The notes under the pieces are model-generated. The model had not been told where the DNA came from, did not search any database, and saw only the letters and a list, made by a program, of their open reading frames with translations. The position numbers and the translations under genes are program-made. Shown in pieces: positions 7,181-15,162 of a stretch of 60,424 bases of DNA; position 1 is the first letter of the stretch; each line of letters opens with the position of its first letter. This DNA comes from CAYUCJ01 sp049282265 (GTDB lineage Bacteria; Desulfobacterota; DSM-4660; Desulfatiglandales; Desulfatiglandaceae), in NCBI GenBank assembly GCA_049282265.1, contig JBAPTR010000174.1, forward strand, positions 1 through 60,424. The letters are read 5' to 3'.

Positions 7181-9475
7181 CTATCCCATTATCTTTTTCA
7201 CGAACGATTTGACCGGACCTTCATAGCGCTGCACGATCATTACCGGTGTATGGGCGTAACGGGCAACTTTTTCGGGGATTTCACCGAACAGAGCATTTGA
7301 GAAGACCCCTTCCCTGGATGCCCCCAGGACAATCAAGTCGTAATCCTCCGCCGCAAGGATCAGCGTTGTCGCCACTTTCCTGCCTTCCAGGAGGCGCACG
7401 TCGGCCTTGCCTTCAAGATGAGTGAGATGCATAGTCTTTTGAATCCATTGACGGGCGGCTTCTTGACCGTCTTGGCCGGTACCGGGTTTCACCACGTAGC
7501 AGCACGTCACCTCGTATCCTTCCGCGTCGTGGATTATTCCTACATATTCAGCGGCAAGGGTTGCATGGGGACCGCCGGCCGTTGTCATTAATATGCGCCG
7601 CATAGGATGATCTCCCATCAGTTTCACGGTGATAAGATCACAGGGAGCATGCCTCACCACTTTGTCGGTGACTTCGCCCATAATCCGGTCGCGTGTGGTA
7701 GTGTATCCTTTCCAGCCCATCAGAACAAGAGTTGCTTTTTCTGCTTCGGCCGTACTGAGAATGCCGTCCCACACCTGATGCGCAATGCGCATCGCCGATC
7801 GGGTTTCCACCCCCTGCTCGTTGCCGTATTCGATCGCTTTTCGCAAAAGCGGCGTTTTGTGATGGACAAACCGCATGCCTTCGTGGGGGGGAAGGTTGAT
7901 CGAAACGTCGATGACGCCGAGCACAATGATTTCACCCCCATTGGCCTTGGCAATGGGGATGGCCAATTTCATCAAGGGGATCACGTGATCGGGATGGTGC
8001 AGTGGAATCAGGATCCGATATGAATAGGTGTTCGCACTTTTCGCCTGCGCCACTTCGAGTACCTGGGGCATATCCGCAGCCGTAACTTTCTCGAAGTAAA
8101 TAAAATAAATAAACAGACCGACGATGATCCAGGCAATGGCGATGTACCACGCCCGGGGATCGAAATTGAACTGATAGACCGCCAGGAACATGTTAAGTAC
8201 CATGGCGGCAATCGGAGTTGCCGGGTAGAACGGCACCCGAAATCCGCCCTTCAATTCAGGGAACTTGCGGCGCAGCGCAATGAGCGAAAGATTGACCAGG
8301 GTAAATGTCAGCAAAAACATAACACTAGCAGCGGAACCGATCACGTTAATCGGAAAAAGCAATGCCATGACAACTACAATCGCTCCGGTGACCGCAATTG
8401 CGATATGCGGGGTGCGGCGCTTCGCATGGATCTTGCTGAGGGACAAGGGTAGCATCTTGTCGCGACTCATGGAATAGGCCACCCGCGATGACGCCAAAAT
8501 GGTTGCGTTCAAGGCGGATACCGTTGAAAGCAATCCCCCGAAGATAATCAGCACCACACCAATTGACGGCATGAAGTTCTCAGCCGCCCTGGCAATCGCC
8601 GTTTCCTGATATTGACCCAGAAACTGCCAGGATTTGCCCGACTCGGGTTGAATGGCTCCTATGCAGACCAGCAGCACCATCAGATAGATGAAGACGGTGA
8701 CGGAAAGGGAAATTAATGTGGCCCGGGGAATGGTTTTTTCAGGTGCCTTGATCTCCTCGGCGACAGTTGCGATCAGGTCATAGCCTTCAAAGGCGATGAA
8801 TGTCAGCCCCATGGCAATGACCACTCCTCCGGCGCCGTTTGGAAGAAAGGGCGTGAAGTTTGCCGCCGCTTCGGTGGGAATTTGAAAAATCCGCTTCAGC
8901 CCATACGCGATAAATATCCCGAGAATAATGATCTTGGCCATGGTGATGATATTTTCGACGCTGCCGGTTACGGCCGTACCCCGCATATTGACGAGAATAA
9001 AAACGATGCTCACGAAAGCGGTCATCGTCAGTGCCGGGGCCTTGTGACCTGCGAGGTTGAAGACAAGAGTAGCGATCGGAGGGAAGTATCTTTGAATAAA
9101 TTCCCAGAAATAGCTGCCGAATCCGAGGGCATAAAGCGCACACGCAATGATGTAGCAGAACCACAGCATCCAGCCTGAAGCGAATCCCGCGGGACCTGGG
9201 AATGCTTTGGTGATAAAGGCATAGCCGCCGCCCGATTTGGGATAGACCGAGGCCAGTTCGGCATATGCCAGAGCCGTCAGCAGGGTTACCACACCGTTGA
9301 GGGCGAACGACAGCACCGCAGCGGGTCCCGCTTCACCGGCAGCGATCCCTGTCAGCACGAAAATACCGGCGCCGATCATGGCCCCGATGCCGATCATGGT
9401 GGCATCAAAAAGACCGAGGTCGCGGGCAAATGTAACTTCAGTTTCTTGTGAGGTGAGTTCTTGGGGTGATGCCAT
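7181..9475 (-). CDS. APC-family permease with two C-terminal USP domains
   Basis: A 764-residue transporter with the same architecture as the one at 3550-5772. Residues about 18-450 are an APC permease; helix 1 carries GAMIGAGIFVLTG, and helix 3 is followed by SGGGYAF. Residues about 475-615 and 620-755 are two universal-stress domains, the first starting YRILIPLHH, the second RRILMTTAGG and closing with a nucleotide-loop-like LIVLGASREG plus MIVQRY. The second USP half is better preserved than in the first permease. Substrate unknown. It is the first gene of a leftward set with two coiled-coil proteins, the last of which bears an RCK_C domain. With the diadenylate cyclase about 4 kb away this suggests nucleotide-controlled transport, an inference only. 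Confidence 0.85.
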   Translation of the reverse strand: MASPQELTSQETEVTFARDLGLFDATMIGIGAMIGAGIFVLTGIAAGEAGPAAVLSFALNGVVTLLTALAYAELASVYPKSGGGYAFITKAFPGPAGFASGWMLWFCYIIACALYALGFGSYFWEFIQRYFPPIATLVFNLAGHKAPALTMTAFVSIVFILVNMRGTAVTGSVENIITMAKIIILGIFIAYGLKRIFQIPTEAAANFTPFLPNGAGGVVIAMGLTFIAFEGYDLIATVAEEIKAPEKTIPRATLISLSVTVFIYLMVLLVCIGAIQPESGKSWQFLGQYQETAIARAAENFMPSIGVVLIIFGGLLSTVSALNATILASSRVAYSMSRDKMLPLSLSKIHAKRRTPHIAIAVTGAIVVVMALLFPINVIGSAASVMFLLTFTLVNLSLIALRRKFPELKGGFRVPFYPATPIAAMVLNMFLAVYQFNFDPRAWYIAIAWIIVGLFIYFIYFEKVTAADMPQVLEVAQAKSANTYSYRILIPLHHPDHVIPLMKLAIPIAKANGGEIIVLGVIDVSINLPPHEGMRFVHHKTPLLRKAIEYGNEQGVETRSAMRIAHQVWDGILSTAEAEKATLVLMGWKGYTTTRDRIMGEVTDKVVRHAPCDLITVKLMGDHPMRRILMTTAGGPHATLAAEYVGIIHDAEGYEVTCCYVVKPGTGQDGQEAARQWIQKTMHLTHLEGKADVRLLEGRKVATTLILAAEDYDLIVLGASREGVFSNALFGEIPEKVARYAHTPVMIVQRYEGPVKSFVKKIMG

Positions 9476-9592
9476 GCTCAGGGTCCCGAATATTCAAATG
9501 CCTGGAAAGTGTTATCCAATTTTGCACTGCCCCATTGCGGCTTGGGAACAAAAGGAGGCGCGGTCGATCAACCTCGCTGCCGATAAATTGTT

Positions 9593-10459
9593 TTAGAGGT
9601 ATCCATTGTCACCTTTCCCGATCGCCTCCAGCACATACTGCGGAAGGGCAAAGGCTGCGTGGTGAACTTCCGGGTTGTAGTAGCGGGTTTTCAGGCCGCT
9701 GCCGGCGAAGCGACGTTTAAGCGTCTGCACATCCGTATGTCTCAATTCAGGATTGTCCGTGGCCCACGCGAACGCCATAATCCCGCCCACATAGGTGGGC
9801 ACCGCTGCGGAAAAAAAATGGTAGTCTTCAAAGATATCCTTCAGGAATCCCGCGGTGGAGGCAACCTCCCCCAGCTGGGTAAAGGCCACCCCGTTCTGTG
9901 TAACGAATACCCCCCCCGGATTCAATCGAAGGCGGCAGGAGGCATAGAAATCTCGTGTGAACAGGACATCCCCGGGACCTATGGGATCGGTGGAATCGGA
10001 GATGATGATGTCATAGCAATCCGACGCATTTTGAATAAAGTGAAGGCCGTCGTCGATAACCAGGTTGACCCGAGGGTCTTCAAAGGCCCCTTGCGAGTGA
10101 TCGGGCAAATAGCGCTTTGAGGTTTCTATGACTTCCCGATCGATTTCAACCTGGGTTATCTGTTCAATTCCCCGGTGCTTGGTGACTTCCCGTAACATGG
10201 CGCCGTCACCTCCCCCGACAATCAGCACACGCATCACGTCCCCGTGAGCTAAGACAGGCACATGGGTCAGCATTTCGTGATAAATGAATTCGTCCCGCTC
10301 TGTGGTCTGGATAATGCCGTCCAAGGCCATGACGCGGCCGAAGATCTCGTTGCGGAAAATGACAAGGTGCTGGTGTTCGGTCCTGTCTTCAAAAAGGAGT
10401 TCATCAACCCTGAATTCCTGGCCGTAGGCTTCGTACAATGTTTCAAAGAAGGTTTTCAT
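9593..10459 (-). CDS. speE: Spermidine synthase
   Basis: A 288-residue polyamine aminopropyltransferase. It transfers the aminopropyl group of decarboxylated S-adenosylmethionine to putrescine (or a related diamine). Diagnostic sequences are YEAYGQEFRVDELLFE near the start, DGIIQTTERDEFIYHEML, the nucleotide-binding GGGDGAMLREV and DSTDPIGPGDVLF with the catalytic aspartate region. I place the start at the ATG at 10459 (MKTFFETLYE), which overlaps the end of speD by 17 bases; an upstream start at 10510 would add 17 residues with no family similarity. The overlap indicates translational coupling with speD, which supplies its co-substrate. Length is normal for the bacterial family. Confidence 0.95.
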   Translation of the reverse strand: MKTFFETLYEAYGQEFRVDELLFEDRTEHQHLVIFRNEIFGRVMALDGIIQTTERDEFIYHEMLTHVPVLAHGDVMRVLIVGGGDGAMLREVTKHRGIEQITQVEIDREVIETSKRYLPDHSQGAFEDPRVNLVIDDGLHFIQNASDCYDIIISDSTDPIGPGDVLFTRDFYASCRLRLNPGGVFVTQNGVAFTQLGEVASTAGFLKDIFEDYHFFSAAVPTYVGGIMAFAWATDNPELRHTDVQTLKRRFAGSGLKTRYYNPEVHHAAFALPQYVLEAIGKGDNGYL

Positions 10460-10937
10460 TGTTGAGCATACCCCTACGTTTCTCGAAAATATCGATTCTG
10501 CGCGGAACAAAGACGCGTTTCAGGACCTCGAGGGCCTCTTGAGGCCGGGTGTCCCCACACATAAAGATGTCGAAAGCGGCGAAATCCCTTTCCGGCCAGG
10601 TGTGGACACTGATGTGAGATTCAGCCAATACCGCAACGCCCGAGATGCCGCCCGCAGGTTCAAAGTGATGCAGGTGGATGTGCAGGAGGGTTGCACCCGC
10701 CTTTTCCACACACTCCCGCAATGCCCGTTCCATCAATATCAAGGCATTGAGATGCATGGCGCCCCAAAAATCAATAATGAGATGTGTGCCGGCAAAAATC
10801 ACGCCATCGCGTTCAACAAAATGATCATCATGGATTCTATCGGCTGAAATATTGGAAGGATTTGATGCGTCTTTCGCAGTGATTACCGGCTGGACCGGAG
10901 GACTGAGTCCCCCCTCGAGAGATTTGATGATATTCAT
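10443..10937 (-). CDS. speD: S-adenosylmethionine decarboxylase proenzyme
   Basis: A 164-residue pyruvoyl enzyme precursor that decarboxylates S-adenosylmethionine for spermidine synthesis. The self-cleavage site is E106-S107 within LAESHISVHTWPE, where the serine becomes the pyruvoyl group; the catalytic cysteine is C127 in FMCGD. The N-terminus carries about 40 residues beyond the usual bacterial core, with no clear function. I chose the ATG at 10937, with GAGGAG about ten bases upstream; a longer open frame extends to 11093 but lacks family similarity. The gene overlaps speE, its pathway partner. Compare it with the divergent SpeD-like gene at 13795-14193, which lies in a different cluster. 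Confidence 0.93.
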   Translation of the reverse strand: MNIIKSLEGGLSPPVQPVITAKDASNPSNISADRIHDDHFVERDGVIFAGTHLIIDFWGAMHLNALILMERALRECVEKAGATLLHIHLHHFEPAGGISGVAVLAESHISVHTWPERDFAAFDIFMCGDTRPQEALEVLKRVFVPRRIDIFEKRRGMLNNENLL

Positions 10938-11064
10938 CCTGGCTAAACTCCTCTGCAAACAGCGGATCAATGGTTTCTGCGCCGTTGCCAGAGCGTTTAT
11001 CCTGGGTCTCGGCGCTGTTATTGGGTAAACATAAATTCCTTTCTTCTTGAGGTTAACTGAATTT

Positions 11065-11093
11065 TCTATAATCCAAGATTCACAAAAGGGCAA
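11065..11093 (-). promoter_or_regulatory. Predicted sigma-70-type promoter for speDE
   Basis: On the reverse strand TTGCCC (11088-11093) is followed after 17 bases by TATAGA (11065-11070). Each hexamer matches four of six consensus positions and the spacing is ideal. It would give a leader of roughly 120 bases before the speD ATG. Confidence 0.4.
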
Positions 11094-11158
11094 GGGATTT
11101 TATTCTAGCAATGCTGATAACTTTTTTCGAAATCATCATGCCTGTGGACGGGATCTTT

Positions 11159-12580
11159 TCATTTCCCGGTCCTGAAATCCTCTTTACGCAAACCGTATTT
11201 TTTCATCTTGTCGAAAAGGCCCCGCGGATGAATGCCTGCCAGTTCAGCGGCCTCGCCCACGTGCCCGCCGGTCTCAGCCAGCACGAGTCGGAAATAGGAT
11301 TGTTCCACCGCTTCCAGTATCCGTTCGCGTATCTCCGGAAGGGTCTTGTGATGCCATTCGGTGGAAATCAACTTGGTCAATGAGTCCGGCAGTCCCAGGT
11401 GGGAAAGGGGCTCACAAGTGCTTTCGGGCAGATCTCTGGACGTGATCGTATCCCCCTGACAGAGAATCACCGCCCGTTCAATGACGTTGATCAGTTCCCT
11501 GACATTACCGGGCCATTCATACTGCTTCAGTGCCTGAAGCGCGTCCTCTCCAATTCCATGCACCGCTTTGTTGAGCTTTCCGGCGAACTCAGAGACATAT
11601 TTCACCGCCAAGGGAGGAATATCTTCCCGCCGCTCTCGAAGGGGAGGGACCGACAGGGTGAAAACACTCAGTCGATAATAGAGATCCTGGCGGAATGACC
11701 CCTCTCCTATGGATTTTTCAATATTGCGGTTGGTCGCCGCAATGACCCTGATATCCACCCACATGGATTTTTCGCTTCCGATTGGACGGAACTCGTATTC
11801 CTGGAGGACCCGTAACAATTTGGCCTGCATGTGTGGAGGCAATTCGCCGATTTCATCCAGAAAAATAGTGCCGCCATGGGCCAATTCAAATGCTCCGCGC
11901 CTGGACCGGACAGCCCCGGTGAATGCGCCTTTTTCGTGTCCGAAAAGCTCGCTTTCAAGGAGGTTTTCAGGTAACGCCGCACAATCCACTGCAACAAAAG
12001 GGCCTGTTGCCCGTGGTCCTTCGCTGTGAATAATCTTGGCCAGGTGTTCCTTTCCGACACCCGTCTCCCCCAAAAGGAGTACCGGCGTGTTACAGGGAAT
12101 GACTTTTCGGACGGTCTCCATGAAGACCTTCATGTTGGCTGATTCGGAGATAAATGTGCTGATCATTGTGCGGCGGGGGGCGCTTCCATTGGGCCAGTTT
12201 TTTTTTGCCAGCTGAAAGCGCGTCTCGATAGTGGCTTCGATAGCCTCTAGGAGCGTCTTTTTCGCCAGTCCCGAATACAGCGCCACATCAGCGCCCAAGC
12301 TGAGAAGATCAGCCTGCTGCTCTGGCGAATCGTTGTCATGGAGCAGGATACTCGTAGGATTCTCCGGCAAATCGTTCACAAGGGCAATGGCCGATTCAAT
12401 TGGCTTCGGCATCAATTTCGTGTCAATAACAAAGATGTCACCGTTTGATCTCACGGCTTTCTGGAAGGCATTCTTGAGACGTCCGAGACTTTCCACCCGG
12501 AGATCCGGCTGGGTGAGATGCACTCTCAAAAAGGCCTCCATACGCTCATTCTTGATGACGAGAACCAGGCGCAACAGCAT
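11159..12580 (-). CDS. Sigma-54-dependent activator with a degenerate receiver domain
   Basis: A 473-residue NtrC-type protein. Residues 1-125 look like a response-regulator receiver, residues about 145-375 are the AAA+ domain, and residues about 415-470 are a Fis-type helix-turn-helix. The AAA+ part is intact: Walker A GETGVGKE, the sigma-54 contact loop GAFTGA, Walker B IFLDEIGEL and the sensor arginines near REDIPPL. In the receiver the usual acidic pair is replaced (LVIKNE where DD is expected), although D53 remains at the phosphoacceptor site. Phosphorylation control may therefore be lost or altered. The gene lies upstream of speDE on the same strand with about 220 bases between, where a sigma-70-type promoter is seen, so a link to polyamine genes is only positional. 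Confidence 0.85.
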   Translation of the reverse strand: MLLRLVLVIKNERMEAFLRVHLTQPDLRVESLGRLKNAFQKAVRSNGDIFVIDTKLMPKPIESAIALVNDLPENPTSILLHDNDSPEQQADLLSLGADVALYSGLAKKTLLEAIEATIETRFQLAKKNWPNGSAPRRTMISTFISESANMKVFMETVRKVIPCNTPVLLLGETGVGKEHLAKIIHSEGPRATGPFVAVDCAALPENLLESELFGHEKGAFTGAVRSRRGAFELAHGGTIFLDEIGELPPHMQAKLLRVLQEYEFRPIGSEKSMWVDIRVIAATNRNIEKSIGEGSFRQDLYYRLSVFTLSVPPLRERREDIPPLAVKYVSEFAGKLNKAVHGIGEDALQALKQYEWPGNVRELINVIERAVILCQGDTITSRDLPESTCEPLSHLGLPDSLTKLISTEWHHKTLPEIRERILEAVEQSYFRLVLAETGGHVGEAAELAGIHPRGLFDKMKKYGLRKEDFRTGK

Positions 12581-12955
12581 AATGAAATATCCTTTCAGGG
12601 GCGGCGGGACCCGTTCGGTAAATCCATACCGAACAATATTTTCGTCTCACTTTCAAGTCCTCTATTTTCCCATCCCGGTTGTAAATCCCAAGAATTGAGT
12701 TGCCTATTCCCCCATCCATTCACTGCAGAATAGGCTTCCTGAAATGTCTATGTCAATGATTTTCAGCACGTCTGTACCGAATTAGTTCATTTTCGGCATG
12801 AATGTACTGGTCTGGTTTTCTCAATTCTGAGTTTTCTTCGTCTAACATACTATATTCATTGAAACTATCTCATTTCATTGATGTGGCCTGTTTTTTGCTT
12901 ACTCCTGACTTCCAACGAAGTCACCTTAGTTCTACGATCCAATGGAAACGGATCT
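12581..12955. other. Intergenic region upstream of the repeat
   Basis: About 375 AT-rich bases upstream of the sigma-54 activator. The area near 12830-12880 has TATA-like motifs on both strands but no convincing -35/-10 pair. No gene is supported. Confidence 0.35.
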
Positions 12956-13187
12956 GAGAATCTTTTTCATGTGCTTTCTCATAGTGCACTTGGCAACTCA
13001 CTGTTACATGGACGGCTATTTGGGGTTTACTACTCCAAAGCTTTACACGTTTCTATGATGTAGCGACAAACCCCAAATCGGCGTCCATCCCCTCCGGAGT
13101 GTTTAGAAAGCATATGAAAAAGATTGTCAGGTTCGGTTCCTCTTCGTTGCTCATAGGCTGCCGCTTGCGGCATAAACCAGCTTTTTA
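12956..13187. repeat. Dispersed nested-hairpin repeat, long copy A
   Basis: About 232 bases, homologous to the copies at 17912-18155 and 52100-52352. The order is: ctttttcatgtgctttct, catagtgcacttggca, ggacggctatttggggttt, a variable middle, the reverse complement arms aaaccccaaat and gtccatcccctccgg, then tttagaaagcatatgaaaaaga and a tail ending in gcggcataaaccagctttt. The two pairs of arms make an outer and an inner imperfect stem. It lies in the spacer before the LysW-like cluster and carries no open frame of note. Confidence 0.8.
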
Positions 13188-13294
13188 GAATGAAATCCGC
13201 TTTGATCATCATCACCTCCTGTTGATATGAGGAGACGGAAAAGAAATATCGGCGCGGGCAATACTTCCACCCAGGAAAAGAAGGAAAGTTGATC

Positions 13295-13483
13295 ATGTTT
13301 GTGGTTGAATGTCCAAAGTGCTCTGAGATCATTGTGCTTCCGAATGACATTGATTTAGGAGATCTCGTGGACTGTGAAGAGTGTGATAGGGAATTTGAAG
13401 TGGTTTCCGTTCAACCCCTTGAACTCGAATGGATAGATGAGGAAGAGGAAAACGTTTTTGAAACCGATGAAGATTTCTTTTGA
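13295..13483 (+). CDS. LysW-like zinc-ribbon carrier protein
   Basis: A 62-residue acidic protein. It has the two CxxC pairs of a zinc ribbon (CPKC and CEEC) spaced as in LysW, the sequence GDLVDCEECDREFEVVSVQP between and after them, and an acidic C-terminal tail. LysW is the amino-group carrier protein of lysine and arginine synthesis in Thermus and archaea; relatives serve in secondary metabolism. The canonical C-terminal EDWGE, whose last glutamate carries the substrate, is absent: the chain ends DEDFF. It may thus be a carrier of a different kind or a structural partner. The ATG at 13295 follows AAGGAAAG. An ATP-grasp ligase, the enzyme class that loads such carriers, is encoded four genes downstream. 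Assignment to the LysW superfamily is firm; the carrier role is inferred. Confidence 0.7.
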   Translation: MFVVECPKCSEIIVLPNDIDLGDLVDCEECDREFEVVSVQPLELEWIDEEEENVFETDEDFF

Positions 13484-13718
13484 TAAATGGAGAATGCAGC
13501 TGATGGAAAAAGAGTCTTTTCCCTTTTTTGAAGATGGTCCCGATGATCCGGATTATGACCGGAACGATTCCGGGGCAAAGCGACGAAAACTGGGTCCCCA
13601 CCGGAATGAATGGAAGGAAGACTTCAAGAAAAACGCCGAACGTGAACGCAAGAGACGCAAGGAGAGACAGAAGGCAAGACGTGAAAAAGACCGGACGGAT
13701 TGGGACGCCGAGGAATGA
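13467..13718 (+). CDS. Small highly charged protein of unknown function
   Basis: A protein of 71-83 residues depending on the start (ATG at 13467, 13494 or 13503; none has an ideal ribosome binding site). It has an acidic middle (DGPDDPDYDRND), then a strongly basic helical stretch of Arg/Lys/Glu, and ends TDWDAEE. The gene overlaps the end of the LysW-like gene by 17 bases if the first start is used, which suggests translational coupling. I recognise no family. The C-terminal Trp followed by acidic residues faintly recalls the EDWGE tail missing from the LysW-like neighbour; whether this small protein is the modified partner is speculation. The codon pattern and tight fit between neighbours favour a real gene. 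Confidence 0.5.
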   Translation: MKISFDKWRMQLMEKESFPFFEDGPDDPDYDRNDSGAKRRKLGPHRNEWKEDFKKNAERERKRRKERQKARREKDRTDWDAEE

Positions 13719-13794
13719 TGACAGCGTTTTGCGTTCTGATCGGAACCCGCACGGGCATATGATATTTTGAAATGGAAGGGAGATTAACCAGCCA

Positions 13795-14193
13795 GTGAAA
13801 AAGGGAAATGTAGTGCCGATAAGAATTGGTGTCGTTGACCAGAGGGTGTGGGGAATTGCCTCCAGCATCGATATCTATGAGTGCGACCCGGGCAAGATCC
13901 GTGACGCCGGTGTCATTCGAAGGTTTGTGGTCGAACTGTGCGATCTCATCCAGATGAAACGTTTTGGAGAAACCCGGGTGGTTCATTTCGGGGAAGAGGA
14001 GCGCGTGGCCGGCTACTCCATGGTCCAGTTGATCGAGACCTCGCTGATCTCCGCCCATTTTGCAAACCTGACCAATACGGTGTACCTCGATGTGTTCAGC
14101 TGCAAGGCCTACGACCCCGAAACCGTGAGGATGTTCGCACAGAGTTACTTCGGCGGCGAGCGGAGCGTGTTGCATGTAACAGAGAGGGTGTAG
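13795..14193 (+). CDS. Divergent SpeD-superfamily (pyruvoyl decarboxylase-like) protein
   Basis: A 132-residue protein that aligns over its whole length with bacterial S-adenosylmethionine decarboxylase: an early strand IDIYECD (SpeD: AEFYDCD), a central LIETSLISAHF, and LDVFSCKAYDP (SpeD: DLFTCGD). The serine S83 falls at the pyruvoyl-forming position and C103 at the catalytic cysteine, but the flanking E-S-H is changed to T-S-L. Self-processing is therefore possible, while substrate choice probably differs from S-adenosylmethionine; SpeD relatives with ornithine or arginine decarboxylase activity are known in bacteria. A canonical SpeD exists at 10443-10937. The start is GTG at 13795 or GTG at 13813, the latter with a better placed AAGGG. 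It lies three bases before the GNAT gene. Confidence 0.7.
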   Translation: MKKGNVVPIRIGVVDQRVWGIASSIDIYECDPGKIRDAGVIRRFVVELCDLIQMKRFGETRVVHFGEEERVAGYSMVQLIETSLISAHFANLTNTVYLDVFSCKAYDPETVRMFAQSYFGGERSVLHVTERV

Positions 14194-14196
14194 CCC

Positions 14197-15162
14197 ATGA
14201 AGTTACGCGTCTGCTCGGACCTGGAGGAAGGGGAGCAACTCTGGCGAAGCCTTTGGGCCGGGCAAGGCCTTTTCGACCTCTGGAAAATCAGGATGTGTTT
14301 TCAGCAGGCCTTCCGGCGCCCCATTCATTTTATCGTCGCCGAATCGCATCTCCAACCCATCGGGATGTTGGCCTTGAGCTGGATTGAAGAAAAAAACGGC
14401 TTTGGCTGCTTCCCGGGAGAAACATGGAATGGCCGAACCTGGCTGGAACAAAACCACATACCGGCTACAGGGTCTCCCGTTCGCCAGGCCATGTGGGACG
14501 CCACCCCCGAAAACACGGAAGTACGCTATCTTCACCCGGAAGCAGCCGCCACGTTCCCCGGGGTGACCATGGACGAAGAAGGCTTTCTCTTGTACCCGCA
14601 GCATCATGGTTATGATTTCAATTCCTACTGGGGTCTCTTTTCACACAAGTCCCGCAAACAGATCCGGCGTGAAATAGAAAAATTCGAGGCCATGGGGAGC
14701 CGATACCATCTGGACCAATGGGACGATATTGCCTGGATGTTCGAGATGAACCTGGCAACGCTACAGGGGCATTCCTATTTTCACGACCCCCGGTTTACCA
14801 ACGGTTTCGAGGCCATGTTGTCGTTTCTGGCCCGACACCAAATGCTCCGGGTGACCACGATCCGAATCAGAGGAAGACGGGCCGCAGTGGACGTGGGAGC
14901 GGTCTTTCGCAATCGCTATACCGTCCTTGCCGGCGCCACTGATCCGGAACTTCTGGGGATAGCCAAGATGATCAACCTCTTTCATATAGAATGGGGCTGC
15001 ACGCAGCGTTTTGATGAGATCGATTTTCTCTGCGGCGACTTCGGTTGGAAAAGGCGCTTTCACCTCCAACCCCGCCCGCTATACCGGTTGAGCAGGACCG
15101 CACCCCCCGCTTTTGTCCCTATGTCCGAAGCAGGGCAGGGGGTCGTATTTGCCGAAGCGTAG
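14197..15162 (+). CDS. GNAT-family acyltransferase (CelD/BcsL-like)
   Basis: A 321-residue protein of the GNAT fold as seen in the CelD/BcsL and FemAB-like groups. The recognisable core is at about residues 145-300: SHKSRKQIRREIEKFEAMG, then a loop with LATLQGHSYF, a strand-rich stretch RVTTIRIRGRRAAVDVGAVF, and FDEIDFLCGDFGWKRRF. The last segment is the typical end of such domains. These enzymes transfer acyl or aminoacyl groups to amines. The start ATG is three bases after the SpeD-like stop, and its end overlaps the ATP-grasp gene by 14 bases, so it is part of one operon. In this context I infer modification of the amine made by one of the two decarboxylases or of the carrier-bound product. 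Donor and acceptor are unknown. Confidence 0.7.
   Translation: MKLRVCSDLEEGEQLWRSLWAGQGLFDLWKIRMCFQQAFRRPIHFIVAESHLQPIGMLALSWIEEKNGFGCFPGETWNGRTWLEQNHIPATGSPVRQAMWDATPENTEVRYLHPEAAATFPGVTMDEEGFLLYPQHHGYDFNSYWGLFSHKSRKQIRREIEKFEAMGSRYHLDQWDDIAWMFEMNLATLQGHSYFHDPRFTNGFEAMLSFLARHQMLRVTTIRIRGRRAAVDVGAVFRNRYTVLAGATDPELLGIAKMINLFHIEWGCTQRFDEIDFLCGDFGWKRRFHLQPRPLYRLSRTAPPAFVPMSEAGQGVVFAEA

Noticed and set aside
12980..13010. Sigma-54 promoter in the ttggcaactcactg-type sequence of the repeat
   Set aside because: The sequence TGGCA recurs in all long repeat copies, but the -12 TTGC element is absent at the required spacing.
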